NCBI GenBank assembly: GCA_021154985.1 | Contig: JAJNQE010000037.1 | Span: 1-15,652, forward strand | Reading direction: 5' to 3' | DNA from: Hydrogenophaga sp. | GTDB taxonomy: Bacteria; Pseudomonadota; Gammaproteobacteria; Burkholderiales; Burkholderiaceae_C | Length of the DNA: 15,652 nucleotides | Shown: positions 7,869 through 15,652 of the stretch, in pieces | Numbering within the stretch: position 1 is the stretch's first letter | Layout: every line of letters starts with the position of its first letter | Translations under genes and position numbers: made by a program | Notes under the pieces: generated by a model | What the model was told of the DNA's origin: nothing | Databases searched by the model: none | Seen by the model: the letters and a program-made list of their open reading frames with translations, nothing else

Positions 7869-10121
7869 TCAATTTGCAACCGCGAATGATAACGACACTT
7901 GCGCGCCGATCACCTTGCCTTCGGTCACACGGTTGCTGAGGTCCACGCGTCCACCGTGTTCGTCCATGATTTTCTTGACCACGGCCAGGCCCAGCCCGGT
8001 GCCCTTGACCTTGGTGGTCACGTAAGGCTCGAACGCGCGCTTGAGGATGTGCTCGGCGAAACCAGGGCCCTGGTCGAGCACGGACAGGCGCACCCACTGG
8101 CCGGAGTCGGAACGGCGCGTGCGCAGCTGCACCTGCGCACCGGGCACACCGGCCATGGCGTCCTGGGCGTTCTGCACCAGGTTGTGCAGGATCTGTCGCA
8201 CCTGCTGCGGATCGGCCTGGGCCATGGGCAGGTCGTCGGCGGCTTCCAGGCGCACGGGCACGGCGGCGTTGTCGTAGAGCGAGAGGATGTCGCGCGCCAG
8301 CGCATTGAGGTCCACGGGTTGCAGCTGCGCGGCGGGCAGGCGCGCGTAGTCGCGGAATTCGTTGACGAGCCGCTTCATGGCATCGACCTGGTCGACGATG
8401 GTGCGCACCGATTTGTTGAGGATGGCCTGCTCGGCGGGCTGCACCTTGCCGTCGAGCTTCATGGCCAGGCGCTCGGCCGAGAGCTGGATGGGCGTGAGCG
8501 GGTTCTTGATCTCGTGCGCCAGACGGCGCGCCACTTCGCCCCATGCCTTGGCGCGCTGGGCCGAGACCATTTCGGACACATCGTCAAACACCAGCAGGCG
8601 TTCGTTGTTGGGCAGGAGCGCGCCGCGTGCGATGAGCGTGATGCCTTCGTCGAACGGCGTGGTGCCGTTGGCGCTGAGTTCGAACGACTGCTGCCAGTAG
8701 CCACCTTCGTGCGGTGTCTGGTCGGAGAGGAACCGCTCGAACTGCTGCAGGACCGCGGTTGAAAACGTTTCGAGCCCGGGTACGCTGGCCAGCGGTTGCC
8801 CCATGTGCACGTTGAGCGGCGTGCGCAGGATGCGCGCAGCACCGGGGTTCACGCTGTGCAGGCACCCCTGCTGGTCGAGCACCACCACGCCGGCGGTGAG
8901 GTTGTCCAGGATGGTCTGCAGGTTGTCGCGCGCGGCGTCCACCTGTTCCATGCTCTGCTGCACGGCGGCGCGCGCGTCCGAGAGGTCCTGCGTCATGAGC
9001 GCGAAGGTGCGGGTGAGGCCGGCGAGTTCGTCGCGCGAGGTGAGCGATTTTTTGGGCGACAGGTCACCGGTGGCCACCTCGCGCATGCCTTCGGCCAGCA
9101 CCAGCAGCGGGCGAATGAGCTGGTTGCCCAGCAACACCGCCAGCAGCACCGCGCCGAACACGGCCAGAAACAAGGCCAGCGTGAGCGTGCCGATGTACAT
9201 GCGCCGCAGGCCTTCGCGCGCCAGGGCGCGCTCCTGGTACTCGCGGTTGGCCACCTGCACGGCCAGCGCGTCGGCCACCAGGGCAGCGGGCAAGGGCGCC
9301 ACCACTTGCAGGAAACGTGGCTCGGCGTCAAACCCGAAACTGGGCGGACTCACCAGGGCCAGCACCTTGATGCGCGCCTGGTTGGCGGCCAGTGCCGCTT
9401 CCAGTTCGCCGTCGGCGCCTTCGTCCAGCCCCTCGATCTGCGCCACCACGCGCGAGGCGCGCACGCTGCGCAACTGCGCGGCGCTGGGCCGCTCGGGCGT
9501 GAGGTCAAAGCGCGAGAGGCCCGAACTGCCGAGCGCCTGGCCCGACGCGCTCCAGAGGATCAGGTCGGTCACGCCGAGTTGTTCGCGCAGGCGCTCCAGC
9601 GCGAGCACGGCCGACGAGTTGGTCGTGCGGCCCAGGCCCTCGGCGGCCACGCGGGTTTTGCTGCTGAGGTCGGCGGCGAGCGTGTCCAGCGTGGTGCGCC
9701 CCAGGTTGAGGCCGGCGCTCAAGGCGGATTCCACGCGCACGTCGAACCAGCTCTCGATGGAGCGCGACACGAACTGGTACGACACGGTGTAGATGAGCAG
9801 ACCGGGCAACACACCGACCAGCCCGATGATGGCGGCCAGCTTGATGAGCAGGCGGCTGCCGAACTTGCCGCGCTTGAACCGCAGCGCCAGCCGCACGCCC
9901 AGCCACACGATGACCAGCAGCAGAAAACCCGCCACCGCCACGTTGATCGCCACCAGCCAGCCGAAGTTCTGTTCGTAGAGTGCTCGGTTGCGCGTGGCCA
10001 GGGTGAGCAGAAACAACAGCACCATGCCCACGCCGGTCATGAACACCAGACCCGCGCCCACGGCCCAGCGCACGGCGCCCGGTCGTTTGCGCAAGGGGGA
10101 GATGGGGTCTGGAGTGTTCAC
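7869..10121 (-). CDS. NtrY-like membrane sensor histidine kinase
   Basis: This is a 750-residue inner-membrane kinase. By eye it has three N-terminal membrane helices (about 20-42, 53-80, 91-113), an extracytoplasmic region of about 190 residues (115-305), a fourth helix (308-333) and a HAMP segment (334-386). A PAS domain (about 400-515) follows, then HisKA with H-box RRLAHEIKNPLTP (phospho-acceptor H536) and an ATPase domain with N-box LHNLVQNAQDAM, G1 DQGPGF (683) and G2 KGTGLGL (706). This order is that of NtrY, linked in other proteobacteria to nitrogen, redox or envelope signals; the signal here is unknown. The start is GTG at 10121, chosen because it lies 33 bases after the DUF4390 stop and gives a short basic N-terminus before the first helix. 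All catalytic residues are intact. Confidence 0.94.
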   Translation of the reverse strand: MNTPDPISPLRKRPGAVRWAVGAGLVFMTGVGMVLLFLLTLATRNRALYEQNFGWLVAINVAVAGFLLLVIVWLGVRLALRFKRGKFGSRLLIKLAAIIGLVGVLPGLLIYTVSYQFVSRSIESWFDVRVESALSAGLNLGRTTLDTLAADLSSKTRVAAEGLGRTTNSSAVLALERLREQLGVTDLILWSASGQALGSSGLSRFDLTPERPSAAQLRSVRASRVVAQIEGLDEGADGELEAALAANQARIKVLALVSPPSFGFDAEPRFLQVVAPLPAALVADALAVQVANREYQERALAREGLRRMYIGTLTLALFLAVFGAVLLAVLLGNQLIRPLLVLAEGMREVATGDLSPKKSLTSRDELAGLTRTFALMTQDLSDARAAVQQSMEQVDAARDNLQTILDNLTAGVVVLDQQGCLHSVNPGAARILRTPLNVHMGQPLASVPGLETFSTAVLQQFERFLSDQTPHEGGYWQQSFELSANGTTPFDEGITLIARGALLPNNERLLVFDDVSEMVSAQRAKAWGEVARRLAHEIKNPLTPIQLSAERLAMKLDGKVQPAEQAILNKSVRTIVDQVDAMKRLVNEFRDYARLPAAQLQPVDLNALARDILSLYDNAAVPVRLEAADDLPMAQADPQQVRQILHNLVQNAQDAMAGVPGAQVQLRTRRSDSGQWVRLSVLDQGPGFAEHILKRAFEPYVTTKVKGTGLGLAVVKKIMDEHGGRVDLSNRVTEGKVIGAQVSLSFAVAN

Positions 10122-10154
10122 GGGGAGTCAGCAGCCGAGCCGGCGGGCCGGGAA

Positions 10155-10865
10155 TCAGCGGGGGGGTGCCGGCGCTTCTGCACCCGCGCTGGCGCTGGCG
10201 GGCACCTCGAGTGCGCCCAGGTCCGGAGCAGATGCCGGCGCCCGGTCGGGCTCGACCCGGTTGGGCACGTTGATCCGGTCCAGCACCTCGATGGTCCAGC
10301 CCGGCTGGTTGCCCAGGCCGATCTGGAAAGGCCGGGGCAGCAACGACAAGTCCAGCCGGAAAGCGAATTCGACGCGGTGGTTTTCGTCGATGGGCAATCG
10401 GGCGGCATCGGCAATCTTCCAGCGCGAGACCCGAGCCACGCCGGCCAGCGCATCGGTCAGCGAGTCGTAATTCTGGTGCAGCGCGTACTGCAGCCCGGCG
10501 CCTCCGGCGTTCACCGCAGCGTCGTTGGACAAGCTGACCCGCCAGCGGCGTGTGAGGGGCTGATAAGCCAGACGCAGGGTGCGGGTGACGCTGGAGATGC
10601 GCCGGTCGGTCCAGTACCAGCGTTCGCGGTACACATCGGCCTGCCACACAAAATACAAGGGCACGGATTTGAGCAGCGCTTCTTCCACCACCTGCTCGGG
10701 AAAAATGTCCAGGCGGCCTGAGAGGTACAGCGCCTCTGGCGTTCGCTGGAGGCTGAGCTGGAACGCCGCAGGTTTCTGGGCTTGGACGGCGCCGAGCGCA
10801 CCGAAGACGAGCACCCAGAGCATGACGAAACCACGCCAGCCGCCCAAGCCCGCCAGGGGGCTCAT
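10155..10865 (-). CDS. DUF4390 family exported protein
   Basis: This protein of about 236 residues has an N-terminal signal (GFVMLWVLVFGALGAVQAQ) and is probably cleaved after VQA, so it should be periplasmic. The mature part has the pattern of the DUF4390 family found beside NtrY in betaproteobacteria: ALYLSGRLDIFPEQVVEEALLKSVPLYF, WYWTDRRISSVTRTLRLAYQPLTRRWRVS and LRLDLSLLPRPFQIGL-like text near the end. An Ala/Pro-rich tail of about 30 residues follows. The biochemical function is unknown. The start at 10865 is 34 bases after the rsmB stop and gives a normal signal peptide. An alternative ATG at 10943 has GGGAGG only two bases upstream, but that segment also codes for the conserved GGHDGFF end of RsmB and would give an unusually long basic N-terminus. 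Confidence 0.82.
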   Translation of the reverse strand: MSPLAGLGGWRGFVMLWVLVFGALGAVQAQKPAAFQLSLQRTPEALYLSGRLDIFPEQVVEEALLKSVPLYFVWQADVYRERWYWTDRRISSVTRTLRLAYQPLTRRWRVSLSNDAAVNAGGAGLQYALHQNYDSLTDALAGVARVSRWKIADAARLPIDENHRVEFAFRLDLSLLPRPFQIGLGNQPGWTIEVLDRINVPNRVEPDRAPASAPDLGALEVPASASAGAEAPAPPR

Positions 10866-10899
10866 GCCACCGGCCCACCGCGTCCAGCGCGGCGGTCGG

Positions 10900-12276
10900 T
10901 CAAGGTGCAACCTTGTCGATGCGGGTGTAAAAAAATCCGTCATGGCCTCCCAACGGATTGTCGTTGAACTCCCCGACCGAGGCGGCTGAACCCGGCAGCA
11001 AATGCCCCGGAGAGGGCCGATGCACCGCGTTGGTGTGGCGCTCAAGGAACGCTTGCACCTGATCGGCGCCTTCGGCACGGAACACGGAGCAGGTGGCGTA
11101 GAGCAGGCGACCGCCTGGTTTGAGCAGCGGCCAGAGCGCTTCCAGCAGGTCACGCTGCACCTTGACGAGTTGGTCGACGTCGCTGGCGCGGCGCAACCAG
11201 CGCACGTCCGGGTGGCGGCGCACGATGCCCGAGGCGGTGCAGGGCGCGTCAAGCAAGATGGCGTCGAAGGCCTGGCCGTCCCACCAGGTGGCGGGTTGCG
11301 CGGTATCGGCGCAGCGCACCTCGGCCGACAAGCCCAGGCGTTTCAAGGTGTCGTCGATGCGCTCGCAGCGGCGGGCGTCCACGTCCAGCGCCAGCAGCGC
11401 CACGTTTGCGCGCTCCAGCACGTGGGCGGTCTTGCCGCCGGGCGCGGCGCAGGCGTCGAGCACGCGGTCGGCTGGGCCCCAGCTGCGGTTTTCGAGCAGC
11501 AGGCTGGCGGCCATCTGGGCCGCCGCGTCCTGCACCGAGACATGACCCTGCGCGAAACCCGGCAAACGTTCCACCGGTTGCGGCGCGTCGAGCACCAGCC
11601 CGTCGTCGCCCACCGGGGCGGAGGCCACACCCATGGCCTGCAAGGCTTGCCGGTAATCGGCGCGCTCCACCCGGCGGCGGTTCACGCGCAGCGCCATGGG
11701 ACCGGGCTGGTTGTTGGCCACCAGGATGGCCTGCCAGTGTTCGGGGTGGTCGCGCCGCAGGCGCTCGATCCACCAGGTCGGGTGGTTCCAGCGCGCCACC
11801 GGCTGGCGCAGGGCCGCTTCCAGCAGCGCCGGTCGCTCGCGCAAAAAGCGGCGCAGGCAGGCGTTGACAAACGCCGCCTGGCGCGCAGTGCTTCGATCGT
11901 GCCGGGCCGCGTCCACCGCCTGGTTGACCACGGTGTGGGCGGCGTAGTGCAGGCCGCTGGATGAGCCCGCTTCGTTGTCCTCCAGCATCAGGCTGAGGGC
12001 ACTGCACAGGAGGCTGTGCACCGCTGCGTCGGGCTTGCGCTGCACCAGTTGGTCCACCAGCGCGCGGGCCATGCCCAGATGGCGCAACACGTGGAATGTG
12101 AGGGCCTGCACGCCCGGGCGCAGCTCGCCTGCGACCTTCGGCAGCACATCGCTGAGCGAATGCCCTTGCTCCACCGAGCGCACACAGTGCGCTGTGTGGC
12201 GCAGCTGGGTGGCGAGGCTGGGGCCGAGGGCTGCGCCGTGGGCGCGCGGGGTGGATGGGGAGGCCGAGTCGGTCAA
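10900..12276 (-). CDS. rsmB: 16S rRNA (cytosine-967-C5) methyltransferase RsmB
   Basis: This 458-residue enzyme transfers a methyl group from S-adenosylmethionine to C967 of 16S rRNA. Residues 1-160 form the NusB-like RNA-binding domain (SVEQGHSLSDVLP, VVNQAVDAARH, FVNACLRRFLRE). The Rossmann methyltransferase follows with motif I VLDACAAPGGKT (272-283), motif IV LLDAPCTASGIVRRHPD (341-357, release Cys346) and motif VI LYATCS (392-397, catalytic Cys396), ending with GGHDGFFYTR. The length is slightly above the usual 430. The start is TTG at 12276: no ATG or GTG is available at or before this point in frame, and the conserved N-terminal domain begins about 20 residues later. It lies 65 bases after the M48 protease gene and 34 bases before the DUF4390 gene. 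Confidence 0.94.
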   Translation of the reverse strand: MTDSASPSTPRAHGAALGPSLATQLRHTAHCVRSVEQGHSLSDVLPKVAGELRPGVQALTFHVLRHLGMARALVDQLVQRKPDAAVHSLLCSALSLMLEDNEAGSSSGLHYAAHTVVNQAVDAARHDRSTARQAAFVNACLRRFLRERPALLEAALRQPVARWNHPTWWIERLRRDHPEHWQAILVANNQPGPMALRVNRRRVERADYRQALQAMGVASAPVGDDGLVLDAPQPVERLPGFAQGHVSVQDAAAQMAASLLLENRSWGPADRVLDACAAPGGKTAHVLERANVALLALDVDARRCERIDDTLKRLGLSAEVRCADTAQPATWWDGQAFDAILLDAPCTASGIVRRHPDVRWLRRASDVDQLVKVQRDLLEALWPLLKPGGRLLYATCSVFRAEGADQVQAFLERHTNAVHRPSPGHLLPGSAASVGEFNDNPLGGHDGFFYTRIDKVAP

Positions 12277-12341
12277 GCGGGTTCCGGGCAGTCGTGTGGG
12301 GGACCGGTGAGGGTACCAGCACGACCCGCCGTTGCGGCGAC

Positions 12342-13400
12342 TCAGACCAGGGTCCAGCCGGGAGCGTCGGTGTTGGGGGCAGCGGCGGGCGGTGAGGCCA
12401 CCGGATCCGCATCCCTTTGCAGGGGGAGCGGGCCCAGGTTTCGCCCATAGATGCGGCGGATGCGCTCGGTCAGCGGCGGGTGCGAGTCGAACCAGCCGGC
12501 CACCTTGCCCGATTCATTGGCCACCAGCAGCATGTGCTGCACGACCGAACCCACGGCACGCGTCTCCACGCCTTCTTTCTGCTGGGTCAGAATCTTGCGC
12601 AACACGCCACCCAGACCGTCGCGGCTGCGCGTCCATTGCACCGCACGCGCATCGGCCAGGTGCTCCCGCTGACGCGACACCGCCGCCTGCAAGGCATGGC
12701 CAGCCACCCAACCCAGCCAGCCCGCCGCCATGACCGCCAGGCCGATGAGCGCAGCGGCCATGCGCCGATCCCGCGTGTCGGGCTCGAACAGCGCCTGGCC
12801 CATGCGGTAGAGCATCTCCAGGCCGAACACCATGCCGACCAGCCGCATGTTCAGGCGCGTGTCGCCCTCGCCAATGTGGCTGAACTCGTGCGCCACCAGG
12901 CCTTGCAGCTCCTCGCGCGTGAGGTGGTCGAGGGCGCCCTGGGTGACCGCGACCACCGAATCGTCCTCGTCCCAACCGGCCGCAAAGGCATTGATGCCCT
13001 GATCGCGCGCCAGCACCATCGCCTGCGGCCGCCGGACGTTGGACGAGATCGCCATCTCATCGACGATGTTGCAGAAGCGTTGCTCGTCAAAGTTGCCGGA
13101 CGGCTGGGCGAGCCGCGCGCCCAACTGCTCGGCCAGGCGCACCCCGCCCCCCTCGCTCAGCCGGGAGGTTTCCACCCACCAGCCGCCCAGCACGAAGAGC
13201 AGCGTGACGGCGGTGTTGACCGCAAAAAAGTGGCGCGGAAACGTGAGCGCGCCGGGCATCCAGAAACCCCAGGTCAGGCCCCAGGCCAGCGCCAGCGCCG
13301 CGTTGACCGCCACCAGCAGCAGCAAAACGGTGATGCCGAAGGCCAGCAGCAGGCGCACCGTCTCGCCCCGGGCCTCGCGCTGGAATTCGAAGAACCGCAT
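12342..13400 (-). CDS. M48 family membrane metallopeptidase (HtpX-like)
   Basis: This 352-residue zinc protease sits in the inner membrane. Two N-terminal helices (about 17-40 and 57-75) are followed by the protease domain with HEFSH at 171-175 (zinc ligands H171 and H175, catalytic E172). The third-ligand region is REHLADARAVQWT, with E246 as the expected ligand. A further hydrophobic pair lies between (about 186-205 and 215-238). The C-terminus has the family's SHPPLTERIRRI followed by a Pro/Ala-rich tail. HtpX-type proteases degrade damaged membrane proteins. The gene lies 21 bases after lemA, a common pairing in bacteria that suggests joint function. No strong Shine-Dalgarno is seen before the ATG at 13400, so translation may depend on lemA. 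It is longer than classical HtpX (about 290), so I give the family rather than the symbol. Confidence 0.92.
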   Translation of the reverse strand: MRFFEFQREARGETVRLLLAFGITVLLLLVAVNAALALAWGLTWGFWMPGALTFPRHFFAVNTAVTLLFVLGGWWVETSRLSEGGGVRLAEQLGARLAQPSGNFDEQRFCNIVDEMAISSNVRRPQAMVLARDQGINAFAAGWDEDDSVVAVTQGALDHLTREELQGLVAHEFSHIGEGDTRLNMRLVGMVFGLEMLYRMGQALFEPDTRDRRMAAALIGLAVMAAGWLGWVAGHALQAAVSRQREHLADARAVQWTRSRDGLGGVLRKILTQQKEGVETRAVGSVVQHMLLVANESGKVAGWFDSHPPLTERIRRIYGRNLGPLPLQRDADPVASPPAAAPNTDAPGWTLV

Positions 13401-13421
13401 GGCAGAGTTGCCGCTGGGGCG

Positions 13422-14015
13422 TCAGATCTCGATGCGCAGGGTCTGGCGCTCGGCCTCGCTGGTGGTGGATTCCAGCATGGCTTGCGGCACAAAGTTGAAC
13501 AGCCGCGCCACGATCAGCGTGGGGAACTGGGCTGCTGCGTCGTTGAATTCGAGCACGTTGTCGTTGTAGGCCTGGCGCGCAAAACCGATGCGGTTTTCGG
13601 TGCTGGAGAGCTCTTCGCTGAGCTCGCGCATGTTCTGGTCGGCCTTGAGGTCGGGGTAGTCTTCCACCACGGCGAACAGCTTGCCCAGCGCACCGCCGAG
13701 CAACTGCTCCGCTCCCGCCAGGGCGCCCAAGGCACCAGCGTTCAATGGGCTGCCGGCGGCCGTCTGTTCAGCCGAGCGGGCCTGGTTGCGCGCTGCGATC
13801 ACCGCTTCGAGCGTCTGCGATTCGTGAGCCAGGTACTTGCGCGCCACCTCCACCAGGTTGGGAATCAGGTCGTAGCGCCGCTTGAGCTGCACGTCGATCT
13901 GACCAAACGCGTTGGCGATGGCGTTCTTCAGGCGCACAAGGCGGTTGTACGCCCCCACGCCCCAGAAGAACACGGCGAGACCCACCCCCAGCAAAACCCA
14001 CAGCGAAACCGACAT
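13422..14015 (-). CDS. lemA: LemA family membrane protein
   Basis: This 197-residue protein has one N-terminal membrane helix (SLWVLLGVGLAVFFWGVG, about 4-21). A long helical domain follows with the LemA hallmarks YNRLVRLKNAIANAFGQIDV, LKRRYDLIPNLVE, YPDLKADQNM and the C-terminal segment SSTENRIGFARQAYNDNVLEFN. LemA proteins are thought to sit in the inner membrane with a helical bundle facing outward; their molecular function is unsettled. The ATG at 14015 is chosen because GAGGAG lies about eight bases upstream, while the longer in-frame version adds an unlike, Arg-rich leader. It is the first gene of the cluster, with an AT-rich -10 candidate in front and the M48 protease gene 21 bases behind. 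Confidence 0.94.
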   Translation of the reverse strand: MSVSLWVLLGVGLAVFFWGVGAYNRLVRLKNAIANAFGQIDVQLKRRYDLIPNLVEVARKYLAHESQTLEAVIAARNQARSAEQTAAGSPLNAGALGALAGAEQLLGGALGKLFAVVEDYPDLKADQNMRELSEELSSTENRIGFARQAYNDNVLEFNDAAAQFPTLIVARLFNFVPQAMLESTTSEAERQTLRIEI

Positions 14016-14061
14016 GTCCAGCACTCCTCGTATGCGACCCCGCCCCCCGGCAGGCCGGACC

Positions 14062-14067
14062 AATATA
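14062..14067 (-). promoter_or_regulatory. Candidate -10 element for the lemA cluster
   Basis: The minus strand reads TATATT here, five of six positions of the -10 consensus, in otherwise very GC-rich DNA. It would start a transcript about 40 bases before the lemA ATG. No clear -35 is visible at 17 bases. It is the only AT-rich element between the rpoC terminator and lemA. Confidence 0.45.
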
Positions 14068-14104
14068 CCTGCGGCCCCCCGCGCGGGCGCGAGGCAGCGC
14101 CATG

Positions 14105-14137
14105 AAAAAAGCCCCCAGTCAGATGACTGGGGGCTTT
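14105..14137 (-). terminator. Strong intrinsic terminator after rpoC
   Basis: GCCCCCAGTC (14111-14120) and GACTGGGGGC (14125-14134) form a perfect ten-pair GC-rich stem with a four-base loop. It is extended by AAA/TTT and followed on the minus strand by six U (complement of 14105-14110). The stem begins about 20 bases after the rpoC stop, so it closes the rpoC transcript and separates it from the lemA cluster. Confidence 0.93.
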
Positions 14138-14157
14138 GCGTGCTTCAGCGGGTGGAC

Positions 14158-15652
14158 TTATTCAGCCGACTCGTTGGTGCTTGAAGCGTCGGCTTGCTCG
14201 GCCTGGTCGGCCGCCAGCGACACGGCATCGGCCTCGGCGATGGCGCGGCGCTCTTCGTCGTCCATCTTCTCCTTGACCTTGCGCGCCTCGTGGTAAGCCA
14301 TGCCGGTGCCGGCCGGGATCAGGCGACCCACGATCACGTTTTCCTTCAGACCACGCAGCTCGTCGCGCTTGCCCATGATGGCCGCTTCGGTCAGCACCCG
14401 GGTGGTTTCCTGGAAGGAAGCCGCCGAGATGAACGAGTCGGTGGAGAGCGACGCCTTGGTGATGCCCAGCAGGATGTTGCTGTAGGTCGCGGGGATCTTG
14501 CCTTCGGCGCGCAGGGCGTCGTTGGTGTTGAGGATCTCCGAACGCTCGACCTGCTCGCCCGCGATGTAGCTGGAATCGCCCACCGCTTCGACCACGACGC
14601 GGCGCAGCATCTGGCGAACGATCACCTCGATGTGCTTGTCGTTGATCTTCACGCCCTGCAGGCGGTAGACGTCCTGCACTTCGTCGACGATGTAGCGGGC
14701 CAGCTCTTCCATGCCCAACAGGCGCAGGATGTCTTGCGGATCAGCCGGGCCGTCCACCACGCTCTCGCCCTTGTTGACCACCTGGCCTTCGTGCACCAGG
14801 ATGTTCTTCTCCTTGGGAATGAGGTCGTCCCACACCTTGCCTTCGGGGTCGGTGATCTGCAGGCGAACCTTGCCCTTGGTCTCCTTGCCGAACGACACGG
14901 TACCGGTCATCTCGGCCAGCATGCCCTTGTCTTTCGGGCTGCGGGCTTCGAACAGCTCGGCCACACGCGGCAGACCGCCGGTGATGTCGCGCGTCTTCTG
15001 GCCTTCGACCGGGATGCGGGCCAGCACTTCGCCAGGGCCCACGTCCATGCCGTCGCGCACCTGGATCAGTGCGCCGATCTGGAAGCCGATGGTCACCGAG
15101 TGGTCGGTGCCCGGGATCTTCACTTCGTTGCCCTGCGCATCGATGAGCTTGACCTGTGGACGCACCACCTTGGCCACGCCGCGGCGCTTGGGATCGATCA
15201 CCACCAGGGTCGACAGACCGGTGACATCGTCCACCTGCTTGGCCACGGTGAGGCCTTCCTCGACGTTCTCGAAACGCACCTGGCAGGCGAATTCCGTGAT
15301 GATCGGGCGGGTCAGCGGATCCCAGTTCGCCAGGATCGCGCCAGCCTTGATGGTCTGGTCGGCCTTGATCGACAGGATGGCGCCGTACGGCACCTTGTGG
15401 CGCTCGCGCTCACGACCGTGTTCGTCGTGGATGATGATTTCGCCGGAACGCGAGATCACCACCAGTTCGCCCTTGGTGTTGGTCACATAGCGCATGGTGG
15501 CGTTGAAGCCGATCACGCCACTGGACTTGGCTTCCACGCTGGAGGCCACGGCCGCACGCGAAGCCGCACCACCAATGTGGAAGGTGCGCATGGTCAGCTG
15601 CGTGCCGGGTTCGCCGATCGACTGCGCGGCGATCACACCGACCGCTTCGCCG
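14158..15652 (-). CDS. rpoC: RNA polymerase subunit beta' (RpoC), C-terminal third, 5' end outside the window
   Basis: This is the catalytic beta' subunit of RNA polymerase. About 497 C-terminal residues are present and the frame runs off the window edge. The visible part opens in the trigger-loop region (GEAVGVIAAQSIGEPG, then TQLTMRTFHIGG, with the Met and His that contact the incoming nucleotide). It continues with VPYGAILSIK, TRDITGGLPRVAELFEAR, GTVSFGKETKGKVRL and VYRLQGVKINDKHIEVIVRQM, then ITKASLSTDSFISAASFQET and LRGLKENVIVGRLIPAGTGM, all as in other proteobacterial RpoC proteins. The tail after MAYHEARK is acidic and Ala/Ser/Glu-rich, as expected for the variable end. Stop is TAA at 14158, followed by a strong terminator. 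No anomaly is seen. Confidence 0.98.
   Translation of the reverse strand, partial: GEAVGVIAAQSIGEPGTQLTMRTFHIGGAASRAAVASSVEAKSSGVIGFNATMRYVTNTKGELVVISRSGEIIIHDEHGRERERHKVPYGAILSIKADQTIKAGAILANWDPLTRPIITEFACQVRFENVEEGLTVAKQVDDVTGLSTLVVIDPKRRGVAKVVRPQVKLIDAQGNEVKIPGTDHSVTIGFQIGALIQVRDGMDVGPGEVLARIPVEGQKTRDITGGLPRVAELFEARSPKDKGMLAEMTGTVSFGKETKGKVRLQITDPEGKVWDDLIPKEKNILVHEGQVVNKGESVVDGPADPQDILRLLGMEELARYIVDEVQDVYRLQGVKINDKHIEVIVRQMLRRVVVEAVGDSSYIAGEQVERSEILNTNDALRAEGKIPATYSNILLGITKASLSTDSFISAASFQETTRVLTEAAIMGKRDELRGLKENVIVGRLIPAGTGMAYHEARKVKEKMDDEERRAIAEADAVSLAADQAEQADASSTNESAE

Noticed and set aside
8796..10721. Long open frame of 641 codons on the plus strand over the kinase and DUF4390 genes
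   Set aside because: Low-complexity His/Gln/Arg/Gly composition and no start context. The opposite strand carries clear kinase and DUF4390 sequence.
12417..14105. Long open frame of 562 codons on the plus strand over the M48 protease and lemA genes
   Set aside because: Same composition artefact. It crosses two well-supported minus-strand genes and their intergenic gap.

Overview
The window is ordinary-looking, GC-rich, gene-dense chromosomal DNA. It most likely comes from a betaproteobacterium of the Burkholderiales, with a Comamonadaceae-type (Hydrogenophaga-like) flavour. That placement is an inference from base composition, protein style and the gene set: an NtrY/NtrX pair behind a DUF4390 gene and rsmB, with lemA and an M48 protease upstream. 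No species can be read from the sequence. I see no insertion sequence, integrase, prophage gene, CRISPR array or compositional island. No gene-free stretch exceeds about 110 bases.

Layout. (1) Positions 2-1879, plus strand: the 3' part of priA, the primosomal helicase. (2) Positions 1876-3840, minus strand: an AEC-family permease, then a GAF-domain protein and a receiver-like protein whose genes overlap by ATGA. The receiver-like gene ends tail to tail with priA in a shared TTAA. (3) Positions 3940-6500, plus strand: the Rep helicase gene, overlapping by ATGA a small exported protein of unknown function. (4) Positions 6514-7090, minus strand: a small hypothetical protein and a tRNA-Phe with its own extended -10 promoter and intrinsic terminator. 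(5) Positions 7146-14015, minus strand: six closely spaced genes in transcription order lemA, M48 protease (HtpX-like), rsmB, DUF4390, ntrY-like kinase, ntrX-like regulator. (6) Positions 14158-15652, minus strand: the 3' third of rpoC, closed by a strong intrinsic terminator.

How the genes work together. PriA and Rep are both accessory replication helicases involved in fork restart, but they are not in one operon here. The lemA-to-ntrX run looks like one transcription unit joining membrane proteolysis (LemA/M48), rRNA methylation (RsmB), an exported DUF4390 protein and an envelope-sensing two-component system.

The points most worth a second look are: the regulator of that system, which has a receiver and a Fis-type DNA-binding domain but no sigma-54 AAA+ domain; the receiver-like protein next to the GAF protein, which has lost the phospho-acceptor Asp and other signature residues; the DUF4390 gene placed just before the kinase; and a C-A mismatch in the acceptor stem of tRNA-Phe. 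I found no convincing new defence, mobile or RNA-based system, and the findings are scored accordingly.
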